Source: Clostridium sp. AM58-1XD
GTDB lineage: Bacteria > Bacillota > Clostridia > Lachnospirales > Lachnospiraceae
DNA: 64,000 nucleotides
Direction: 5' to 3'
NCBI RefSeq assembly: GCF_003464085.1
Contig: NZ_QSDR01000015.1
Location: 52,730-116,729 of the forward strand
Below are positions 8,309 through 17,225 of this stretch, piece by piece. The notes under the pieces were generated by a model that saw only the letters and a program-made list of their open reading frames with translations, did not search any database and had not been told where the DNA came from. Positions within the stretch are counted from its first letter, which is position 1; every line of letters starts with the position of its first letter. The position numbers and the translations under genes were made by a program.

Positions 8309-10186
8309 TCAATACGTCAGATATGCTCCCGGACCGACTTCATCTGCAGGTACGTCTGAAGCTCCTTCTCTTCCCTCTGACTGCCTGCTCTCGTTCTTAT
8401 CATCCTCTCCCTGCTGCACTTGGGAGCCGCCCTTTTCATCCTCTGTCATGTCATCTTCGGAAGCTTCTCTCTGACCGTCCTCTGCTTCGTATTCCTCCTC
8501 GCCGATGTCTTCCGTACCGCTTTCTCCCTGGTTGTCTTCTTCTCCGCTTTCCTCTGCCGGCACTTCCTCGTCCTCTCCTGTAATTTCTTTCAGACGCTTG
8601 TCACGTTCTGCCTTTGCGGCTTCAATCTCCTCAATTGTAGCCGCCAGCTGGCCGCCGCGGAAATTTCCTTCCACGATTACAAGGCCTGTCGCCGTATCAT
8701 AGTACGTACCTGTTCCATGGTACACACCAAGCCTGAATTCTCCCTCGTACCGCAGGGATTCCTTCTCATCGTATTCTTTCCCCGCACCATCATATTTCCC
8801 GCTGCGGAAATTGCCTTCATACTGCAGAAATCCTGTATCTGGATTATATTTTTTTCCCTCTCCTTCGTACAGCCCTTTTACGAAGCTTCCTTCGTAGACC
8901 AGCATTCCTTTTCCAGGGGCGTACTGCTTCCCCTCTCCGTCATAAAGGCCGTTTTTCAATTCCCCATCGTAGATCATCTCTCCGTTCCAATACACACAGC
9001 CTTCTCCGTCATACATGCCGTGGGAAAGCGTTCCGTCATACAGAATTTGTCCCGTCTCATCATACGCAATACCGCTTCCCTCCTCTTTTCCCATGGAAAA
9101 TGTCCCCTGAAAGCTGATCTGTCCGTTCGGATAATAACGTGTTCCGCTGCCCTCATACAGCCCGTCCTGGTATGTGCCTTCATAAATAAGACGGCCGTCC
9201 TGATCCCACTCAGTCCCGAATCCCGTTTTTTTTCCATCCTCCAAAATCCCCGCAAAGACTGTGTTCTCTCCATCCTCAGAAAGCAGCCTCACTTTTCCGC
9301 TGTATCCTAAAGTCTCCGCTGATCGGTCCGCCATCTCTTTTACAAGATACCTGGACTGAATTACAGGAAACACAGTTTTTCTCCACAGAATCGGCGCAAA
9401 AATGATACAGAGTAAAATCAGACACGCGGCAGCCAGCAGCCTTGCGCAGAGTATCAGCTCCTTTTTATGCTGTTTCACCCAGTCTTTAAAGGTACGATCC
9501 TCTTTCTTTTCCTCCTGCACAGCTTCTTCTTTTTCTCTTTCCTCCATAACTGCCGGAAGCAGGCCGACATACTCCTGGTACAGAAGAATCGCCTCGTTGC
9601 CCCCGCCTGCCCCTTCCTGAGCCAGGTACTCTGAAAGGTACGCCTCTATTTCCGGGTAAAGTCCATCCGCTCTTTCCTGTGAAAACAGTGTTTCCAGAAG
9701 CTCTTTCCATGCTTCCCTCAATGTTTTTCCGGAGCTGTCCCATGGCATTCTGTAGTCCAAAAAAACTTCATTATATTCATCTATTTTAATCCGTGTAATG
9801 TCCAGCAGGTCCGCCATATGCTTTTCAGGTATCTGGTAAGCCAGACAGCGTTCCAGCGCCTTTCCGGCTGCGTCGTATCGTTCCCTCCGCCCCATACCGT
9901 GTTCCATAAGGCTGGACAGCCTTTCTCCCGGGTGAGATTGAAACACAAGTATCATCCTGTTTTCTTCCTGAATCGCTTCCTCAAAATCAGAAAATACCGT
10001 ATTCCTTTCTAGCTCCATGACAACAGGAATTAATTCCGGAATCCTGTTCCTTTCCTGCGCTGCAGCGATATCATACAGTTCGGATGAATCCTCCCCGTCT
10101 CTGTATGCCTGGTAATACACCCATCCATTCTTCCCGGCCTGCTCTTCAATTGTCTCATATCGATGTTTTATGCTCTGTATTATCAC
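8309..10186 (-). CDS. Membrane-anchored MORN-repeat protein of the CIS operon
   Basis: A 625-residue protein with three parts. Residues 1-230 are soluble and weakly resemble a degenerate protein-kinase fold (a YxxxEEQAxKNGWVYYQAY start, a later KIDEYNEVFLDYRMPW segment) without catalytic residues. A single membrane helix lies at about 244-267. About nine MORN-like repeats (YEGxxxxGxYEGxGxxY pattern) span about 315-515, followed by a highly acidic Glu/Asp/Ser tail. MORN repeats typically bind lipids or proteins near membranes. The N-terminus is probably cytoplasmic and the MORN array outside, because KHKKE flanks the helix on its N-terminal side. The start is GTG with GGGGG nine bases upstream. 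Such a protein is not a standard Afp/PVC component. Confidence 0.75.
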   Translation of the reverse strand: MIIQSIKHRYETIEEQAGKNGWVYYQAYRDGEDSSELYDIAAAQERNRIPELIPVVMELERNTVFSDFEEAIQEENRMILVFQSHPGERLSSLMEHGMGRRERYDAAGKALERCLAYQIPEKHMADLLDITRIKIDEYNEVFLDYRMPWDSSGKTLREAWKELLETLFSQERADGLYPEIEAYLSEYLAQEGAGGGNEAILLYQEYVGLLPAVMEEREKEEAVQEEKKEDRTFKDWVKQHKKELILCARLLAAACLILLCIIFAPILWRKTVFPVIQSRYLVKEMADRSAETLGYSGKVRLLSEDGENTVFAGILEDGKKTGFGTEWDQDGRLIYEGTYQDGLYEGSGTRYYPNGQISFQGTFSMGKEEGSGIAYDETGQILYDGTLSHGMYDGEGCVYWNGEMIYDGELKNGLYDGEGKQYAPGKGMLVYEGSFVKGLYEGEGKKYNPDTGFLQYEGNFRSGKYDGAGKEYDEKESLRYEGEFRLGVYHGTGTYYDTATGLVIVEGNFRGGQLAATIEEIEAAKAERDKRLKEITGEDEEVPAEESGEEDNQGESGTEDIGEEEYEAEDGQREASEDDMTEDEKGGSQVQQGEDDKNESRQSEGREGASDVPADEVGPGAYLTY

Positions 10187-10201
10187 GGATTACTGCCCCC
10201 A

Positions 10202-11605
10202 TCATTCGTTTACTACGATAAATACAACTGCGCGTACGTCCGGATCCCCTTCGTTCTCTGCGGACACCCGGTAAACACCCGGCTTATTTGGAGCACGGTA
10301 AACGCCGTCTTCATCGATCGTTCCTCCGTCTTCATCCGCCACTTTCCAGAGAATCCTTTTGCTTTCCATATTCACGCATACCACACTCAGTCTGCAGCTT
10401 TCTCTCACCTTCATGGATACCATTCCCGGCTGAATAAAAATCCGCTTTTCCCCCTGCCCGAACTCATTTCTCCGCCTGTTCTTTACAGCAGTCCAGTAGA
10501 CTGTCAGTTCCTTATCATCTGTCTCCTCCAGAAGCCTGGCTCCGATAACAAACGTACCTCTGTCCGGTTTCTGCCTCAGGGCCAATTCCGCCTGAATTCC
10601 CTGGATGCCATAAATAGATTTACTTTCATTCCCGTAATCCGAAAAAATCCTGCTGTCCCCTGATATCAGGCTGTCGTCTGCCTCCTGCTGAAGAAAGATC
10701 TGGGCGACTCCCGTCCCCAGCTTGTGAGGAATCTCAGCGGAAAAATAACACGTTCCTTTTTTCCCTCCTGATTCCAGCTTTATAGTGGCTTTTCCGTCGG
10801 AAAACTGCCAGTCTTCAGAAGAATCCTTCTTATGTTCCCCACCCTGCATACTTTCCGTTTCCTTTTTCCACTGCCGCAGCATTCTCACTTCATCTTCCAG
10901 GAAATGAATTCTGGTTTTTATCCATGGCACACAAGACGTATACTGGTTTCCCGGAAGGTTTTCCACGCGATCGATCATATAGAACGGGCCGGCCTTTACA
11001 AGAAATACCTTGGCCAGATAAACTCCCTGCTGGAAAATTTCCTTATCCGTCTTTTCCGCTCTCTCCTGAAGATAGCGCTTCTCTTTCTCCTGCTCCTCTT
11101 CCCGGCTCTCCTGCTCATCTGACGTCTCCGGCTCATCCCAGCTGTGAGGCTCGTCGTCCGTGACATAAAGCCCATAGCCCTCTTTCATTTTGTTGTATTC
11201 CGTCTCTTCTTCCCTCTGGACGGCGGAGTATGTAATATTCTGAACGGGTTCTGCCGGCCTTTCCTGATACCTTATACAAAGGTAAAGCGTCTCACTGCCT
11301 TCCTCTCTCGTCGCCTCTTCATACCCTTCGATATCAGATAAACGCACGATAGCCGGTGTTTCAACGACAATTTCTCTTCCCGTACAGTCCAGAGCCAGGC
11401 CCATCTCCAGCGAAATACTGTATTCATCCACCTGTATGATCTCCAGCCCTGCCACCGCGCCTACTCCGAATAAATACCGGTTGATCATGCGGCGCTTGTC
11501 ATTTCCATACTGCTGTTCCTGCCTCATATCCTCTGATGTCAGCAATTTTCCATTAAAATACCTGTTTCTGGTAAATGGAATATATGTCAAATTATTCAAT
11601 GTCAT
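10202..11605 (-). CDS. Conserved CIS-associated protein with FNGKLLT motif and Ig-like C-terminus
   Basis: A 467-residue protein. Its N-terminus (RYFNGKLLTSEDMRQEQQY, then NRYLFGVGAVAGLEI) matches a motif I know from uncharacterised proteins encoded in eCIS loci. A charged coiled-coil-like stretch lies at about 150-200. The last 80 residues have the VSMKVRESCRLSV...GVYRAPNKPGVYRVSA pattern of a bacterial Ig-like domain. Its role is unknown; the position after the tail protein I-like gene suggests a baseplate or adhesion component and could place it where a fibre gene normally sits. It overlaps the preceding gene by 14 bases. AGGAGG is only two bases from ATG 11605 and eight from a TTG six bases downstream, so the true start may be 11599. 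Confidence 0.7.
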   Translation of the reverse strand: MTLNNLTYIPFTRNRYFNGKLLTSEDMRQEQQYGNDKRRMINRYLFGVGAVAGLEIIQVDEYSISLEMGLALDCTGREIVVETPAIVRLSDIEGYEEATREEGSETLYLCIRYQERPAEPVQNITYSAVQREEETEYNKMKEGYGLYVTDDEPHSWDEPETSDEQESREEEQEKEKRYLQERAEKTDKEIFQQGVYLAKVFLVKAGPFYMIDRVENLPGNQYTSCVPWIKTRIHFLEDEVRMLRQWKKETESMQGGEHKKDSSEDWQFSDGKATIKLESGGKKGTCYFSAEIPHKLGTGVAQIFLQQEADDSLISGDSRIFSDYGNESKSIYGIQGIQAELALRQKPDRGTFVIGARLLEETDDKELTVYWTAVKNRRRNEFGQGEKRIFIQPGMVSMKVRESCRLSVVCVNMESKRILWKVADEDGGTIDEDGVYRAPNKPGVYRVSAENEGDPDVRAVVFIVVNE

Positions 11606-12581
11606 TTCCTCCTAACACCGCCATGGATACCATCTGCCCCCCGTCCAGCCTTGCCATTTGATACGGCCGGACCACGCTGTTAATTCCCAGATATGTATGT
11701 GCTCCTAATATCGTATAATCCCTGAGGACAACCAGGCGTATCGGAAGCCATGCCGGCCGGCCTTCCTCCACGACCTTAAGCAGAGCGTTATAAGCCTGAT
11801 CCGTAGGTACAACACGCTCCCTGACATATATGGTCAGCAGGGGCGGCCCTTCTGTCTCCTCCCATAAATACGGGCGCTCCCCTGTATAGCATTCTGCCAG
11901 TTCCACCATGCCCGACCACGTACCTCTTTTCCTGTAAACTGCGGCGCCTTCTCTAAAGTACGTTCTTAATGCAGCTTCCTTCCACAGGTGAATATCTTTC
12001 ATATCCAGCCACTCTGCCAGTTCCCGAAAGTCACCGGAATCAGCTGACTTAAGATCGAGCCTGGCAGCGCCTCTGTCAATCCTGCCTTCCATTTCTTCAT
12101 AAATAGTCTGAAATACCGCCAGATACCGTTCCAGAAAGCTCCCTCTTTCCCTGTATGATTCCGGCAGAAACTCTGTCCAGCTTTTTACTCCAAAGAATAT
12201 TTCCGCGGCGTGAATGACCGGCCGGCCGTCGTTATTTCCCCACATATGAAGACAGAACCAGAGATACCGGCCTGTCACACGCGTCAACAGGATGTCCTGT
12301 GGATTCTGTATTTCAGCCCTCTTATACTTTTGGAAAACCCGGTCTGCTTCTCCCGCTTCTTTTTCCTTCCATATCTTTCTAATGCCGTCGATTTCTTCCT
12401 GTTCTGCTGTAAAAATCTCCAGCAGTACCATCATGTTGTCGCCCCGGCTGCATTCCATCGTAAATCGATGCCATTCTGCTTCCGCTTCCCTGCTGTCCAG
12501 TATTCTGGATAGGAACAGTTCCCGCCCGGACCATTTTCCCCTTTGGAAATCCTCCGGTTTATTAAACACAAAATATTTCAT
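11592..12581 (-). CDS. Tail protein I-like baseplate protein
   Basis: A 329-residue protein resembling the phage tail domain proteins (tail protein I / TIGR02242 type) found after baseplate J genes in contractile systems. A central segment (SFLERYLAVFQTIYEEMEGRID, followed by LAEWLDM and a YRKRGTWSGM loop) is the family hallmark. In phage P2 the equivalent gpI joins the baseplate wedge. No repeats or fibre-like collagenous segments are present. The start lies four bases after the preceding stop, so translation is probably coupled. Confidence 0.75.
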   Translation of the reverse strand: MKYFVFNKPEDFQRGKWSGRELFLSRILDSREAEAEWHRFTMECSRGDNMMVLLEIFTAEQEEIDGIRKIWKEKEAGEADRVFQKYKRAEIQNPQDILLTRVTGRYLWFCLHMWGNNDGRPVIHAAEIFFGVKSWTEFLPESYRERGSFLERYLAVFQTIYEEMEGRIDRGAARLDLKSADSGDFRELAEWLDMKDIHLWKEAALRTYFREGAAVYRKRGTWSGMVELAECYTGERPYLWEETEGPPLLTIYVRERVVPTDQAYNALLKVVEEGRPAWLPIRLVVLRDYTILGAHTYLGINSVVRPYQMARLDGGQMVSMAVLGGNDIE

Positions 12582-12585
12582 AAGT

Positions 12586-14463
12586 TCACATCTTTTCTTC
12601 CAAAGGTATGGTGAAGCCGCACTGAATCTCCCTTAATACGGCAGTACCAAAAGGAGGAAAAAGGATATCTCCTTTTTCATTTCTCTTTGCATTTCCAGCC
12701 TCAATTTCCAGAGTCCGAATTTTACTGATTCCTGACAGTCTGTCAATCATACCGTACAATTCCCCATAAGACAGTACCTGTCCAAAATGATGGCTTTCCA
12801 CCCATCGGCCGGCCACAGCCTGCACAGCGCTCCGTCCGTCCTCTTCTCTGATATGGCCTTCCAGCCTGCAGAATATCCGGACAGGATAGAATTTTGGAAC
12901 CTGAAATGATATCCGCGTACCAAGAATGCGTTTTTCTTCCAGAAACCGCCTCGCATTCACACACATAAAATGAAATGGCTCCTTCTTTAGGCACTCCTCC
13001 TGGTCTCCGCCCGTATATGGGCGGATAACGACAGCCATTCTGTTTTCTTTTATATTTTCCCAGTATGCCCTGCAGTCCCTTACTGCGATCCCGGGCATAT
13101 GCTTTATAATATCCTCATAATCTTCGCAGGATACAGCACGGCAGGGACTTTTTTGTTCTTCCGTATATCTTCGGATCCCTTCTTCGGCCGTCTCTTCCTC
13201 AGCTCCGCCTTCGGCAACCATTTCGTTTATTACGGCCGTTCCTTCCGGCAGGTCGTCACACCGGCTGACCGCTCCTGCTTTCACATTTCCATACGCTCCC
13301 CGCGTCCTCTGGGCACAGATGATGCGGATCCTGCCCTCTGGGATTCTTCCATGCCATCCGTCTCCAAAGATCAGGCTGCCCTCCCGGAAGTAGTAGTGAC
13401 AGTCTTTTGGCCCTGAACTGTCAAAATCCTCCATGCGCTCCCATCTCCTCATTTCCATCCTGTCTGTTTCTCTGTTATTGCCGCCGGGAGAAGGGACTTC
13501 CGCTTCAATTGCCAGAGTTTTGGAATACAGTTCCGGCTCTTCCAGTTCTATCACCTGATTGGGAAGTCCATCGGCCAGAATATCTGGAAAACGGTCCAGC
13601 GTCTCTGTCTGAACGGCGCGTATGACCGACATGCTTATTCTGTCGATTACAGGCGCCATAAGGTAACGGTTCTCCCGGAGCCTTATGCATATCTGCGGGC
13701 TCTCTTCGTCCATATCCTCTGAAAGCCGGAAGTAAATCATGCCTGTCTGTATCATCTGATACGTCTCGTCTTTCTCCACCTTTACCGGCAAAAATCCAGA
13801 CCTGGTCCGGTAGGATAGTTCCAGTACCGCTGCCGGGAAAAATCCATACCCGCCATATTCTTGTTCACTCAGCTCTGTAACAGGTTCTGCATCAAAACGG
13901 CCGTCCGGTGCCGAATGAAGGTAAAGACCATACGGTCTGTCTCTTTTAAGAGAGCGCGTCAGAGTCATTGTAAATGTGCTCTTTTCCGATGGTTCTTTTC
14001 CAAAGGGATAGAGAATCATGTTCTTCCCATCCTCTATCCATTTCCCTTCAAGCCTCATAGTTACGGCCATTCTCTTCTTTTCCTCATCCCAGGCTTCTGT
14101 CTCCAGCGCCTTCCATATTTTCCCGACAGCTATCTGCTCCCTCACCGCTTCAAAGCAGACGTCGTCTGCAAAAAATCTGCATCCTCTTTTCACCAGACAG
14201 TCGCTGTCTCCCGATACGGTCACCAGCGTTTCCGCCGGACAGCGCCCCCTTGGCCTGATTCCTAAGAGTTTCAGATATTTTCGCTTCTGCGCTTCGCTGA
14301 TCTGCTCCATCCTGTACTTCTGCACCTGGTCCATGTATGCCATCAGTTCCAGGAGCATAATGCCGGGATCTGACGGATTGTGGTCACTCCATCCAGGATA
14401 TCGTTCCATTATTCTCTTTTTCAGCGCTTCTACCGTATCCTGCCAGCTGTTTTCTGAGATCAT
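12586..14463 (-). CDS. Baseplate J-like protein, large (Afp12-like)
   Basis: A 625-residue baseplate wedge protein. The N-terminus (SWQDTVEALKKRIMERYPGWSDHNPSDPG followed by LLELMAYMDQVQ) is the classical start of the Afp12/gpJ-like wedge proteins: the D-x-x-xPSDPGxxLLEL motif and the helix after it. The C-terminal third (GIAVRDCRAYW, PYTGGDQ, SYGELYGMIDRLSGI) matches gpJ C-terminal features. I chose ATG 14463, with AGGAG eight bases upstream, rather than the GTG nine bases earlier. A shorter paralogue lies directly upstream in the operon, as in Afp11/Afp12. Confidence 0.85.
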   Translation of the reverse strand: MISENSWQDTVEALKKRIMERYPGWSDHNPSDPGIMLLELMAYMDQVQKYRMEQISEAQKRKYLKLLGIRPRGRCPAETLVTVSGDSDCLVKRGCRFFADDVCFEAVREQIAVGKIWKALETEAWDEEKKRMAVTMRLEGKWIEDGKNMILYPFGKEPSEKSTFTMTLTRSLKRDRPYGLYLHSAPDGRFDAEPVTELSEQEYGGYGFFPAAVLELSYRTRSGFLPVKVEKDETYQMIQTGMIYFRLSEDMDEESPQICIRLRENRYLMAPVIDRISMSVIRAVQTETLDRFPDILADGLPNQVIELEEPELYSKTLAIEAEVPSPGGNNRETDRMEMRRWERMEDFDSSGPKDCHYYFREGSLIFGDGWHGRIPEGRIRIICAQRTRGAYGNVKAGAVSRCDDLPEGTAVINEMVAEGGAEEETAEEGIRRYTEEQKSPCRAVSCEDYEDIIKHMPGIAVRDCRAYWENIKENRMAVVIRPYTGGDQEECLKKEPFHFMCVNARRFLEEKRILGTRISFQVPKFYPVRIFCRLEGHIREEDGRSAVQAVAGRWVESHHFGQVLSYGELYGMIDRLSGISKIRTLEIEAGNAKRNEKGDILFPPFGTAVLREIQCGFTIPLEEKM

Positions 14464-14491
14464 TGCCTTCACTCCTGCCCAGCATAGTCTT

Positions 14492-15949
14492 CTATATCGT
14501 CACATGTATTTCGTGTTTTCCGCTTATTGGCAAAATCCACGGGATTGCCGCAGCCTCCCTGATATCAATTTCTTCCTGCCCGTATCCCCGGTCCAAAAAG
14601 GCTGCAATCCTCATCCTTTTTACGTAGCTGATCCCTGGAATTCTCTGTATTTCCTGTCTGATCTGGCTGTATCCCGGAATTTGACCGATCTTCCATCCCG
14701 ACCCGTCTTTTCCGCCCGTAACGGGATCCAGATAAGAGGCCAGCCGCTTCTCAGCCAGGTCAGCCAGCTCCATTCCCCTGCTGAAATCCGCTGCTGCCAG
14801 ATCTGCCTGTATATCAAGCCTTACTCGCCATGCAGCCGTCAAATGAAGCCGCGGATCCTTCCGTTTATCGTATATCTGTTTTGCCCATTTATGGTAACAG
14901 CAGTGCCCTTCCTCCTCATCTGGAATAAAGAACGCCACCAAAATCTCTCCATCTGCCTTCTTCCCCTCTTCTCCATAGCCGGGAAAGCATCTGATCTTTT
15001 CAATATTTCTGAATTCACTCTTTATAACAGCTTCATAGTCGGCAGGTGTTACCGTTTTTTCCTGATGGCGCACTGTCTGCATCTGCCTCTTTCTTTTCTG
15101 TTCTGCCGTTTCACCTTCAATACCGCCGAAACATCCCTCCGGATTCCGTATCTTTGAGACGAATCCGGCGCTTTTTTCCAGCTTCCATTTTCCTCCGGAA
15201 GCTGTATTTGCGTCTTCTCCAGTTTTCTCTGCCCTTATCCCGCCTCCATTGGCAAAAACTGCAAAATAAGTTCCATCTGTTCCATCTTCCGCTGTAATGC
15301 TGATTCTGTATTCCTTCCCCGCTTTACACGGAATTTCTTCCCAATCCCTGTAAGCCGGAAAGCATACAAGCCCGCTGTGCATAAGATTTTCCGTACCATC
15401 AATCACATTCATCGGCTCCCAGCCATTCCTTCCCAGAAACTTCCACCCGTACGTTTTCTTCCTCTCTCTGCTTTGCGTCTCAATCATAAGAAACAGGTTC
15501 ACCGCCTGGCTCGGCCTCTTTCCCTCCAGCAGGATTTCCCAGCCTTCGCTGCTGCGCACGGTCTCTTTCACCCGCCACGGTGCTGCCTGGACATGCTCCT
15601 GAAGCAGATAACTCACCCGTTTTCCATTCTCACATTCCTTCATGACTCTGCTGCCTGCCAAAATCCATGCCTCATCCATTTCCATACTCGCCAGTTCAAA
15701 CACGAGATATCCTTCTGCACATCTCCCTTCCGTACACTCTGAACCCAGCAGGAAAAACAGATTGTCCCTGCGTTTCTTCAGGAATTCATCCCATTTTTCC
15801 TCATTTCCTTCCATTAATTCCAGAAACAGTTCCGCTGCCGCCGTACCTAAATCAGGGGCGTCGGGACTGTATTTCCATTCCGGCACATAGGAATCGGCCA
15901 GTTCCTTTAATCTCTCTGTATAACAGCTCCCGCCATCCGGCCCTTTCAC
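14492..15949 (-). CDS. Baseplate J-like protein, small (Afp11-like)
   Basis: A 485-residue baseplate wedge protein. It begins with a short helical segment (YTERLKELADSYVPEW, then SPDAPDLGTAAAELFLELME) equivalent to the N-terminus of the larger J-like protein that follows. It ends with gpJ-like elements (VTPADYEAVIKSEF, IQRIPGISYVKRM). Afp11 and Afp12 homologues form the heterotrimeric wedge of the baseplate. The predicted start is GTG 15949, with an AAGGAAGG ribosome site about eight bases upstream. The 54-base gap to the gp25 gene is one of the larger spacings in the operon. Confidence 0.8.
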   Translation of the reverse strand: MKGPDGGSCYTERLKELADSYVPEWKYSPDAPDLGTAAAELFLELMEGNEEKWDEFLKKRRDNLFFLLGSECTEGRCAEGYLVFELASMEMDEAWILAGSRVMKECENGKRVSYLLQEHVQAAPWRVKETVRSSEGWEILLEGKRPSQAVNLFLMIETQSRERKKTYGWKFLGRNGWEPMNVIDGTENLMHSGLVCFPAYRDWEEIPCKAGKEYRISITAEDGTDGTYFAVFANGGGIRAEKTGEDANTASGGKWKLEKSAGFVSKIRNPEGCFGGIEGETAEQKRKRQMQTVRHQEKTVTPADYEAVIKSEFRNIEKIRCFPGYGEEGKKADGEILVAFFIPDEEEGHCCYHKWAKQIYDKRKDPRLHLTAAWRVRLDIQADLAAADFSRGMELADLAEKRLASYLDPVTGGKDGSGWKIGQIPGYSQIRQEIQRIPGISYVKRMRIAAFLDRGYGQEEIDIREAAAIPWILPISGKHEIHVTI

Positions 15950-16003
15950 GGCTTCACCTTCCTTCTGCTGCCCATTTCTCTTCGGCTCCTTCCCTTACAT
16001 GGT

Positions 16004-16417
16004 CTAATACCGGAGTCCCTCTTCCAGATAGAATGGGTATACCAGGTTATATGGATTGTTTGTCGAACGCACCACGTAATTGATCTCTACCTGCACGCAG
16101 CGATCCGCTTCCTTTCGTCCCGGCGTTTTCACGCGGACTTCAATATCCCGAATTCGCGGTTCCCATAAAATGAGCGCTTCTTTTACCGCTGCCTCCATCT
16201 CGCTTCTTACACGAAAGTCCGGAATTTCAAAGAGATATTCGTAAATACGGCAGCCGAATTCCGGACGCATAACGCGTTCTCCTGGCCTGGTAGAGAGAAT
16301 AATTCCTATGGACTCTCTGATTTTATCTTCTCCGGAAGCTTCCATGATCTTTCCGCTTACACGGTCTGCCTCAATCGGAAATTCCCATCCCGTTCCCAGA
16401 AAATCATATACCCCCAT
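16004..16417 (-). CDS. Baseplate gp25/gpW-like protein (Afp9-like)
   Basis: A 137-residue protein of the gp25 lysozyme-like baseplate family. It joins sheath and baseplate and starts sheath polymerisation. The conserved core is plain: GTGWEFPIE, then ESIGIILSTRPGERVMRPEFG, the family signature including the EPR-type triad later (LILWEPRIRD). The length is normal for eCIS and T6SS TssE-type proteins. AGGAGG lies upstream of the ATG, which is 12 bases past the spike gene's stop. Confidence 0.92.
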   Translation of the reverse strand: MGVYDFLGTGWEFPIEADRVSGKIMEASGEDKIRESIGIILSTRPGERVMRPEFGCRIYEYLFEIPDFRVRSEMEAAVKEALILWEPRIRDIEVRVKTPGRKEADRCVQVEINYVVRSTNNPYNLVYPFYLEEGLRY

Positions 16418-16429
16418 ATTCCCTTCCTC

Positions 16430-17206
16430 CTAATTCAGATTCAGCATTTTGCCTTTCACATTCAAGATTCCGCCTGCTTCTACCGTCATGTTGGCGCTCG
16501 TTTTTATCTCTCCCATATCACCCGATACGGAAAGCTGTTTCCCCTTAATCTCCGTTTTCCCCGATCCTTCCATGGCGACCTGACCGCTCTTCATCTCCAG
16601 CTTTTTATCGGGGCTGATGGTGACATTGTCTCCCGTGACAGAAACATCCCCCCCTGCGATAGTGATATTGTCCTCCACCGTCACCTTTTCATTAATCACT
16701 GTTTTTCCCATAACAGTAACAAGCTCTTCTTCGACAACCACCTTTTCTTTTCCGTTGATTTTCAGAATGATTTTATTAGCCGCCTCAATCTCCAGTACCT
16801 TTTCTTCCTCCCCGTCCGTCATTGATATGATATTCGTACCGTCCGGATTGGATAGGGACAGCTTTTTCAAAGACTCGTCGATCAGAATTTTAAATCCCGC
16901 TTTTGTCTGGATCAGCTTCTTATCGTTATTCTCATCAGCCGTGTCCTCCGATATGGCATTGACCGTATGAAGCAAGCTGCCGAGAACTACCGGATTGGTT
17001 CTCTTTCCGCCCAGAAAGCCTACGATTACCTCGCTTCCGATCTCAGGGAGCATGTATACTCCATAACCCGGCCCTGCATATGGAACCGTTACAGGAATCC
17101 AGCCTGTCACCATAACGCCCTTTTCCCCAACCGGATATTCTACCTTCACTCTACCCTTGTTCTCCTCATCCCAGTTCTCCTTGACAATTGCAGCCAACAG
17201 TTCCAC
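16430..17206 (-). CDS. gpV/VgrG-type spike protein
   Basis: A 258-residue spike protein. The N-terminal OB-fold (IVKENWDEENKGRVKVEYP, then PGYGVYMLPEIGSEVIVGF) is that of phage baseplate gpV/gp5 and VgrG. From about residue 150 onward there are short regular strands (KVTVEDNITIAGGDVSV and similar, period about 8) that fit the triple beta-helix needle. It works with the gpD-like hub encoded just before it; together they equal VgrG. I prefer GTG 17206: AAAGGAG lies seven bases upstream and the start clears the preceding stop by 19 bases. An upstream ATG at 17260 would overlap the hub gene. Confidence 0.88.
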   Translation of the reverse strand: MELLAAIVKENWDEENKGRVKVEYPVGEKGVMVTGWIPVTVPYAGPGYGVYMLPEIGSEVIVGFLGGKRTNPVVLGSLLHTVNAISEDTADENNDKKLIQTKAGFKILIDESLKKLSLSNPDGTNIISMTDGEEEKVLEIEAANKIILKINGKEKVVVEEELVTVMGKTVINEKVTVEDNITIAGGDVSVTGDNVTISPDKKLEMKSGQVAMEGSGKTEIKGKQLSVSGDMGEIKTSANMTVEAGGILNVKGKMLNLN

Positions 17207-17225
17207 TGCTGTTCTCCTTTCATCT

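Noticed and set aside
9402..9620. Plus-strand ORFs opposite the MORN-repeat gene.
   Set aside because: They are antisense shadows of a long intact frame with family-consistent repeats.
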